From contig CP070627.1 of NCBI GenBank assembly GCA_020355945.1, positions 6,739,377 to 6,751,950 of the forward strand: a DNA stretch of 12,574 bases. Direction: 5' to 3'. Below the pieces are notes generated by a model. It was not told where the DNA came from, ran no database searches, and saw only the letters and a program-made list of their open reading frames with translations. Of this stretch, positions 1 to 9,000 are shown piece by piece. Position 1 is the stretch's first letter. The number at the start of each line of letters is the position of its first letter. A program made the translations under genes and the position numbers. The stretch is from Candidatus Aminicenantota bacterium (GTDB taxonomy: Bacteria > Acidobacteriota > Aminicenantia > UBA2199).

Positions 1-3000
1 TCTCTGTGACGCCATATTCATTCACAATCTCCAGGCTATCACTTTTCATCCGGGTCATGACCAATACATTACTGTTAACTTTATCACCCGCTAAGGTCAC
101 CACATGTAAGGAAGCCACTTCCACTTTGCTAAGGGTTTCGATTACCGCCGAATAAAGAGAGGGGACACTGATAAAATGGGTCACACGATTTCTTACAATG
201 GTATCCTTGATTATTTCAATGTCTCCTATCTTTTCTTGTTCAAGTAATATGACCGTCGAACCGGAAATCAAGGGAGTAAAAAAACTGGTTACAAACCCAT
301 CAAAAGCATAAGAGAATAACTGTAAACACACAAACCCAGGATTCATCCCGTATACTTCTTTCCGGTACCATAAGGTGTTGACCACCCCCCGGTGTTCCAC
401 CTCTACACCTTTGGGCTGCCCGGTGGTGCCAGAGGTATAAATGATATAGGCCAGGTTATTGGGCCGCAGAGTTAAAGAGGAAGTTTGAAATTTTTGCACT
501 TCTTTCGAACCTAACCTCAAAACCTGGCGCATATCATCCTGGTATTTTTCTTTCTTCTTTTTCTTAGCTTTCTTACCCCTCTTACCTTTGCCGATAGGAA
601 CCGGTTGTTTATCAATGGTGATTAATACATCATACCTGAACTTAGTCAATTCATTTTCAATCGTGTATATCTTATCACTGAACTTAATCGATGCGATCTC
701 ATTACACTCCACCCCCAGGTCTTTCCAGAAACCTTTGGATAAAAATAACTCAGAAGTAAAATCCGTCTTGGTGGTATACCCTTTATCCCGGTTGACCGCC
801 GCATATTTAAACGCTGCCATCTCCTGTGTCAACATATCTTTCTTGTCCTGGTCCATCACATCGCCAATAAATAAATACCCTGTCTCTCCCAGTAAATCAA
901 TGGCTTTTTTAATCACTTTTTTTAAGTAATTATGCCCATGGAAACACTGGATCACACTATTCATGATCACAAGATCGAAACCTTTTTCCTTTAGTTGGTG
1001 GATTTCATGGGCAGGGAGACTGGCAAGCTTTATGTTCTTATGGCCCTCTCGAACCACTCTTTCTTTATTTTTTTCAATGATTACCCGGGAAAGGTCAGTG
1101 CCATAATACAATCCTACCTTAGGCGCGATGCGGTACATACTGATACCTGAGGCACAGCCAATTTCCAGGACACCCATATCTTTATGAAGCAGCGGTTCCA
1201 GTTTCTTTAGAATATTATCGCCGTATTCATCCATTTCCTCTTTAGAAAACGGTTCCCCGGTATAACTGCTTACCCAACCGCCGCCAGTAATGTCATCAGT
1301 GGCTGTCTCTCCTACATGGTGCCATAACTCTTCATTCATCAATTCACTTTTTTCCCTTTCATCTTCCTCATGGATATCAAAACTATCCAAACACAGATAG
1401 CTGTGAAAACACTCACATTCCCACTGCAGACGATTCAACCGGTTCACATACCTTTTCTCAGATACTACAGTACTGATACCGGCATTGTTGATCATATATT
1501 TTATTCTCTCAGGCGGGAGTTGGGGGTCCAGGGGAACATACGCGGCCCCGGTTTTAAGAATTCCAAAAAGAGAAATTGAAAGTTCCAATGACTGAGACAT
1601 CAATATACCCACTCGATCTTCATTTCCCGGGCGGACTCCTTTTTCATAATACAGGTAACCGGCCAGGCGGTTGGCCCTCTTATCCAATTCGTTATAGGTC
1701 AATTCCTCATCATCACAACCAATGGCAATATGGTGGGGAATTTTCTCCACCTGCTCTTCAAACAGGGAAACAAGGGTTTTATCCTGGGGATAATCCCTAC
1801 TGGTATGGTTAAATGTATAAAGTATCTCATCCTTTTCCTCTCCGGGGATAATTTCAATATCTTTTAACCTTATCAACGGATCACGGATAACTTCTTTAAT
1901 TACATGTTTGAAATGTGATGACAGGCGGTGAATGGTTTGTTGCTTGAATATACCGGTATAATATTCAATGCTTATAGAAACATCATCTCCCATTTCAATA
2001 ACAAAAAATGTCATGTCAAATTTAGTAGTAGAAATCTTATAATCGATAGAGGGAAGATTTTCATCTGCTAAAGGTAACACCTCGGTCTGGTTGTAATTTT
2101 CGTTTTCTCTCTTTCTTTCGCCCCCCTGGCCTGGTTTCCTGAAATTCTGAACCACCATAGAAATATCAAACAGCGGATTTCGTGAAGGGTCCCTTTCAAG
2201 ATTCAGTTTCTCCACCAATTCCTCGAATTGCACATCCTGGTTTTCAAAGGCCTTGACACTGACATCGATGACCTCTTCCAGGAAAGACTCATAGGTTTTC
2301 TCTCCTTTGGCAGTGTTCCTCATCACCAGGGTATTGACAAACATACCAATGATATGTTGGAGGTCGGCATGGGGGCGGCCAGCAATACCACTGCCAATAA
2401 TAATATCTGTTTGACCGGTGTACTTGTAAAAAAGTGTACTCAGGGCGGTTAGAATATTCATATAAAGCGTTGCCCCGTACTTGTTGCCCAATGCTTTGAA
2501 CGCCAATGCATCTTCCTTCTCCAGCATAAACCCATAACTGTCCCCTGCAAAGGTAAATACTTCAGGTCGTTTAAAATCCGTGGGCAGTTCTAACCTGGGA
2601 ATTTCACCGGAAAATAACCCTAACCAGTAATCTTCCTGCCCTTTGATTTCACCGCTTGCAAATAAACGATTCTGCCATTGGGAAAAATCTTTGTAATGAA
2701 GCCGAAGCGGTTCCAATTCCTTACCGCTGTAAAGTGCCAAAAAATCTTCGGTAAGAATCGTATGAGAGGTCCCATCAGAAATGATATGATGCATATCCAC
2801 TATCCAGATGTGATACCCCTCCGCAAGCTTGATAAGACCTGAACGTATTAACGGTGCCCGGGATAAATCAAAAGGACGAATGAAAGCCTTTATAGTACTT
2901 GCATGGAGCATGGAGCCTGGAGCATGGGAAGCACTATCAAAATATTCGATTTCAAAATTAAAATCCTCATGGATCCGCTGCACTGGTTCCTCATTTACCC

Positions 3001-6000
3001 GCTCAAAGGATGTACGTAAATTTTCATGCCTGAGGATTAATTTCCTTAATGTGGTTTCAAGCTTATTTTTCTCTATATCCTTGCCCAGCGGTAATACCAG
3101 GGGCATATTGTAGCTGGTGCTCCCGGGATCGATTTGCCGGAGAAAGTAGAGCCGCTTCTGGGCCGATGACAGCGGATAATATTCTTTCTTTTCAGCAGAT
3201 TCTATACCAGCATATTTACTTTCTTTTGCCGCTCTTATATATTTTGATAACCCCCTGACGGTTTGACTCTTAAATAACGCTGCCAGTGGTACTTTGACAT
3301 TCAATTCCTTATGAATCTTCGAAGCCAGGATGGTTGCTTTTAATGAATGCCCGCCTAACTCAAAGAAATTGTCATCGATGCCAATGGATGCCTGGAAGGC
3401 ATCTTCCCCTAAAACTCCTGACCATATTTTTACCAATTTTCTTTCGATTTCATCCCCGGGTGGTGTATATCTTTTCCCGGTGGTAATTTCATAAGCAGAG
3501 GGTTGGGGTAAGGCTTTGCGATCCACTTTGCCGTTGGGTGTCAAGGGAATTTTATCCACCGGGATAAAATACGAAGGTATCATATAATCGGGCAGCGTTT
3601 GGGAAAGGAATTCTCTTACTGTCGCGGGATTGAGTGTTTGTTCATACGCTCCGGCACTGACAATATAAGCGCATAAATATTTTTCACCTCCTACTGCGCC
3701 TATGGCTTCGGCTGTGGATAAAACCATCACTACCGCCTCTTTGATACTTTCATGTTTTAATAACCGGGCTTCGATTTCTCCCAATTCGATACGGAACCCC
3801 CTGATCTTGACCTGGTGGTCGATTCGTCCTAAAAATTCAATATTCCCATCCCACAACCACCGCGCCAGGTCACCGGTTCGGTAGATTTTTTTAGAAACAG
3901 AGAGAAACATCTTTGCGGTTAATTCCGGGCGGTTCAGGTACCCACGTCCTACCTGGACGCCTCCGATATATAATTCACCTGGCACTCCCCCCGGCTGCAC
4001 ATTCCCATATTTATCCAATATATAAATCTCAGTGTTGGATACCGGTTTACCAATAGACGGCAATACCGGGATTTCCCCTGACGGTGCCATGGTTAACGCA
4101 GTTACCACATGCGCTTCCGAAGGACCATAGTGATTATGCAGGTAAATGTTATTCTCCTTCAAATAATTCCTGAACTGATCACTGACCACCACTTGCTCTC
4201 CGGCGGTCTGGATGTGAGCCACACACGCCGGGAACATCTCAATGTAATCCCCTTCACTAAAAATGACCTTCAATAGAGACATGGGTAAAAAGATGGTTTT
4301 AACCTGGTTTCTTTCGATGAGGTCGAATAACTTTGAGATATCGGTTCTCATTTCCTTAGGGACCAACACCAATTGGCCACCGGATAGAAACGCTGAAAAT
4401 ATCTCATGAAAGGAAGCATCAAAACTGATGGTGGCAAATTGCAAAATGGAAGTAAAGTCCAGGTTTGTAAATCGAAAACCCCATATTAAAAGGTTAACAA
4501 GATTCTGATGTTCCAACATCACACCTTTGGGTTTACCGGTGGAACCGGAGGTATAAATCAAATATATCAAATCGGATGGGGTATTCATAGGTTCGGGATT
4601 ATTGGTGTCTCTATGATAGACATGTTCATCCCTCAAATCAATGATATCAATTTCTTTGGAAACAGAAGTCCATTCACCCTGGGATTCCCTATTGTAATTT
4701 GTTAAAAGGAGTTTCACTCCACTGTCTTTAATCATGTAGGTTTTCCTGGGCCCCGGATATTCCGCATCAATGGGCAAATAAGCACCTCCTGCTTTCAATA
4801 CCGCCAGTATTCCGATAATCATTTCGATGGAGCGTTCCACCATTAGGCCAACAATGCTATCGGGTTTGACACCCCTGGTTTGCAATAAATGCGCCAGTTG
4901 ATTGGACTTTTTATTTAATTCTTTGTATGTAATTGAAATAGTCTCGCCGAAGGCGTTTAAAATTTGTCCCCCGGACGCTTCTTTGTTTGGGATTTGGGAT
5001 TTTTTATAGGCTGGGGGTGCTACCCCCTTTGGAATTTGCCCGATAAGGGCTATTTGATCCGGGGTTCGCTCTACCTGTTCCTCGAATAACCGGTGAATGG
5101 TTTTGTCCCTGGGAAAATCCGCTGTTGTATTGTTGAATTCAAATAACAAGTGTCTCCTTTCTTCATCTGTGATGATTTCAATTTCTGATAATTCCAGGTT
5201 TCTATTTTGGGGTCCCGAAACCAGGCGGGTGATTTTCTTAAAATATTTGATTATCCGGTCAATGGTGCTCTCATTAAACAGTTTGGTGCAATATTCAAGA
5301 TCAAAGAAAATTCCTTTGCCCAGGTCAACAGCGGTTAAATTGAGATCAAACTTGGATGTAAGTTTCTTATATTCAAAGCGGGGGTTCTCATCGGATCCCG
5401 GGATATCTCCCGCGTACTCGGCATCGCTTATGAAGGTAAACATCACATCGAAAATAGGATTACGGCTGGTATCCCGCTTTTCCAATATCTTATCCACCAG
5501 GTCTTCAAAAGGATACTCCTGGTTCTCAAAGGCCTTTAATGTTTGGGTTTTAATTTCCTTTAAAAAGGTTTGAAAGGTTTTATGCCCGGATGGACAACTT
5601 CGCATCACAATGGTATTGACAAACATCCCGATGATCTTTTGCAAGTCCGCATGCCGTCGGGCAGCAATAGGTGTACCCACAATAATATCTTCGTGCCCGC
5701 TGAGTTTCCAAAGTAAAATATTAAATATCGAAAGTAATGTCATATAAAGTGTTGTCCCTGATTTTCCCGATAGCTCTTGTAAATGTTTTGTCTCTTCCCG
5801 GTTAAATACAAATTGCATCGAACTTCCTTCAAAACTCTGGAACTCAGGTCGCGGATAATCCAGGGGCAGGGTTAAAACAGGCAATTCATCAAAAAACAAT
5901 TGAATCCAATAGGCTTCCTGTCGTTTCACCATTTCCTGCTGCTCCGGGCTGTTCAACCATTGGGAATAGTCTTTATATTGAAGACACAAGGGGGGCAATT

Positions 6001-9000
6001 GGTGATTTATGCCGCTGAATAGCTCCATAAATTCATCTTTCATAATATTATGAGACCTGTCGTCCGTTACAATATGATGCATGTCGAAAAGAAGTAACCC
6101 TTCCGAAGATTCATCGTTTATCACACCTATCCTCAACAAAGGCGCCCGGCTTAGATCAAAGGGCCTTATGAAATCCTTGATGATATCCTCGGCATCCGAA
6201 TCATAATGCCGGACTTCAAATGCCGCCTCATTATGGATTTTCTGATAGGGGACTTCATTCACTTTTACAAATGAGGTTCTTAAACTCTCATGCCTGGCGA
6301 TCAACCCGGTTAAAGCTAATTCAAACCTCTCCATATCGATATCTCTTTCGATTGACAAAACAAGAGGGACATTGTAACTGGTGCTTTCAGGGTCCAGTTG
6401 TTGGAGAAAATAGAGCCGTTTCTGGGCGGGTGACAGGGGATAATATTCTTTCTTTTCCACCGGTTCTATCCCTACATATTCATTTTTTTTCGCATCTTTT
6501 ATATATTGTGCCAATTCTTTTACGGTCCGACGTTTAAAGATGTCGGCCAGGGCTACTTTTACATTAAATTCTTTATGAATTATTGAGGCCAGGATGGTTG
6601 CTTTTAACGAGTGACCCCCCAATTCGAAGAAATTATCATCAATGCCTATTATTGGCTGCTTTGCCCGGGAGTCATGCCGACCGTCACTCGCCAGGCCCAA
6701 TACATCTATCCATATTTCTATCAATTTTTCTTCCACGGCATTTCCGGGTGCCGCATAATCTGCTTTTGCCACCGGGACAGGTACCGGTAATGCCTTCCGG
6801 TCCACTTTTCCATTGGGGGTTAAGGGAATTTTATCTAATGGCATTATATACGACGGTACCATATATGCCGGCAGCTCTTCGGACAAAAATTCCCTCAACC
6901 CGGGTACATCAACAGCTCCTGTTGAACCCCGGGTGCCGGCAGGATCAAGGGAATCGGGTACAATATATGCACATAAATAACGATCTCCATTGGTCTCTTC
7001 TCTTGCCACTACCACCACCTCTTTGACCTGGCTGTTATTTAACAAGCGGTTTTCTATCTCTCCCAACTCGATACGGTATCCCCTTATCTTTACTTGCTGA
7101 TCCTTACGTCCCAAAAACTCTATATTCCCATCCGGCAGTAACCTTGCCAAATCACCGGTTTGGTAAATATAGGACATATGGGAGTAAATTCTTCGCGTTT
7201 CTTCGCGTTTCTTCGCGGCTAAATTTGTTTGAAATTTGGGAATTTGGAATTTCTGCGCAGTCAGTTCCGGGTTATTGAGATATCCCCGGGCCAATGCAGC
7301 ACCGCCAATATAAATTTCCCCGATAACATTTGTGGGAACCGGCTTTAAATAGTTATCCAGGATATATATTTTTACATTTTCTATTGGCACCCCAATAGGA
7401 ACCGAACCTTCTCTACCGGCCTTATTATCGAATTTATAGATCATACATCCCACAGTGGCTTCGGTAGGTCCGTATTCGTTATATATTTCCAGGTTTCCGG
7501 GAAACCTGTTATGTACAGCTAATGCCAGGGCACTTTCCAATTTTTCTCCGCCCACGATGAAAGTGTTGATCCTTGAATTCTTTGTTTTCATTTCCGTGGA
7601 CAGGATACCCAGGTGGGAAGGGGTAAGTTTGACAATATCCACGGCATTTTCCTCCATGATCTTAAGTACAGCCAATTGGTTCTCATCTCCCGGGTAAATC
7701 ATCACCCGGTTACCGGAGATAATCGGTAAAAATATGGAGGTAACGGTTAAATCAAAGGATATCGAAGTGTACAGGGGGAATATAGAACCTTTTCCGTCGA
7801 TATACCGTTTCATTCCCCAGCACACATAATTAACAAGACTCTTATGCTCCACCATTACCCCTTTGGGTTTCCCGGTGGAACCGGAGGTGTAAATGACATA
7901 AGCCAGGTTCGTGGGACTCACCCGGCAGGTTGAGGTTGAGGTTAAGGTTGAGAAGGAGGGCTCAAAAGCCGGTGCAAGTTCCGACTCAATATTAATCAAT
8001 TGTAAGGGTAACTGCCGCGGTTGCCCGGTGCTCTCCTCAACCTCAACCTTAACCTTAACCTGGAGTTTTGGTGTTGTCAGCAAAACTCCCACATTGCTGT
8101 CTTTTAACATAAAATCGATGCGTTCATTAGGATATTCCGGGTCAATGGGTAAATAGGCACCACCTGCTTTCAATATTCCCAGGACAGCAATGATCATTTC
8201 AATCGAGCGTTTCATCATAATGCCCACAATGGTATCCGGTTGAACACCTTTTTCTGTCAACAGGTGTGCCAATTGGTCGGACCTTTCATTTAATAGGTTG
8301 TATGTTATGTATATATTGCGCGGTATACCTTTACCCTCCATGCCCCATACCCCGTGCCCCATGCCGATGACAGATATACTGTCCCGGCTCTTTTCCGCCT
8401 GTTCTTCAAACAACTCATGTATGGTTTTATCTTTCGGATATCCCGTTCCTGTATCGTTAAATTTATATAAGATTTGATTTTTCTCTTCCCCGGATAGTAT
8501 CTCTATTTCCGAATTTTTTTTCTCCGGGTCATTTAGCACTGCTGATATTATTTTCTTGAAATATTTTATCAATCTTTTTATTGTTTCCGGTTTAAATAGT
8601 TTCGTACAATATTCAAAGGTAAAATAAATACGCTTTCTTGCAACTATTACATTCAGGCTTAAATCAAATTTCGATATTTCACTTTCATACTGATACTGTC
8701 CTGCCTTTAAGCCTGGTATTTTCTCCCCTGGTTTTTCCCCTGGTTCCACATCGATATCCTGTAATGTAAACATGGTATCGAAAAGTGGATTACGGCTGGT
8801 ATCCCTGTTGACTGCAACTTTTTCAACCAAATCTTCAAACGGATACTCCTGGTTCTCAAAGGCAATTACTGTCCTTTCCTTTATTTCTCTTAAAAACCCG
8901 GTAAAGGTTTTTTCACCTTTTGGATAATTCCGCAGGGCAAGTGTATTGACAAACATTCCTATTATTTGCTCTAAATCCGTATGCCTGCGGCCGACTGTGG

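Larger units (their letters stand above)
1..1825 (-). other. Interrupted adenylation domain A4, predicted tyrosine, partial
   Basis: From residue 3563 to the window edge. The N-terminal part has SLFEEQVEKIPHHIAIG, directly followed by ELTYNELDKRAN with no loop insert, then KTGAAYVPLDPQLP (A2). A methyltransferase of about 250 residues follows before YTSGTTGQPKG (A3), AFDGFVTS (Asp4071), THFISVPS, VVTLAGD and NEYGVTE (A5), where the window ends. The seven readable code residues are DGTITAE, equal to the start of the Tyr code DGTITAEVAK that I recall from fengycin synthetase. A7-A10, the carrier domain and everything after lie outside. The tyrosine call is provisional because the last code positions are missing. 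Confidence 0.88.
6773..8473 (-). other. Adenylation domain A2, predicted asparagine, with several loop inserts
   Basis: Residues 1347-1913, about 567 residues and larger than the usual ~500-530. Motifs: KAGGAYLPIDPEYP, YTSGSTGKPKG, NEYGPTE, YQTGDLARL, QQVKIRGYRIELGEIE, NGKVDRKALP. Code residues from SFDLTVTS (Asp1587), DIVKLTPS, TFIVGGE and NEYGPTEATVG read DLTKIGEVGK, one position from the well-known Asn code DLTKLGEVGK. The extra length comes from four inserts, each with unusual DNA: heptamer repeats in the N-terminal loop, a hexamer inverted repeat between A2 and A3, 10-bp repeats between A6 and A7, and a 35-bp palindrome in the C-terminal subdomain. The substrate call is fairly firm. Confidence 0.9.

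Noticed and set aside
545..589. Programmed frameshift in the A-rich lysine stretch
   Set aside because: The frame before and after is the same, with conserved NRPS motifs on both sides, so no frameshift is needed.
588..929. Plus-strand open frame of about 113 codons, with many more like it across the window (for example 5097-5573, 6583-7026, 10043-10522, 10757-11203)
   Set aside because: All lie antisense to the NRPS frame, match no family I recognise, and are explained as shadows of a long, biased coding sequence.
5013..5027. GC-rich hairpin as a transcription terminator
   Set aside because: It lies in the middle of the NRPS coding sequence. On the coding strand it has no following T-run; the A/T stretch at 5001-5006 reads as A's on the plus strand complement. 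No gene ends there.
8337..8364. Tandem repeats as a CRISPR array
   Set aside because: Units are 7 bp with no spacers and are translated in frame. The same applies to the other 6-, 9- and 10-bp arrays.
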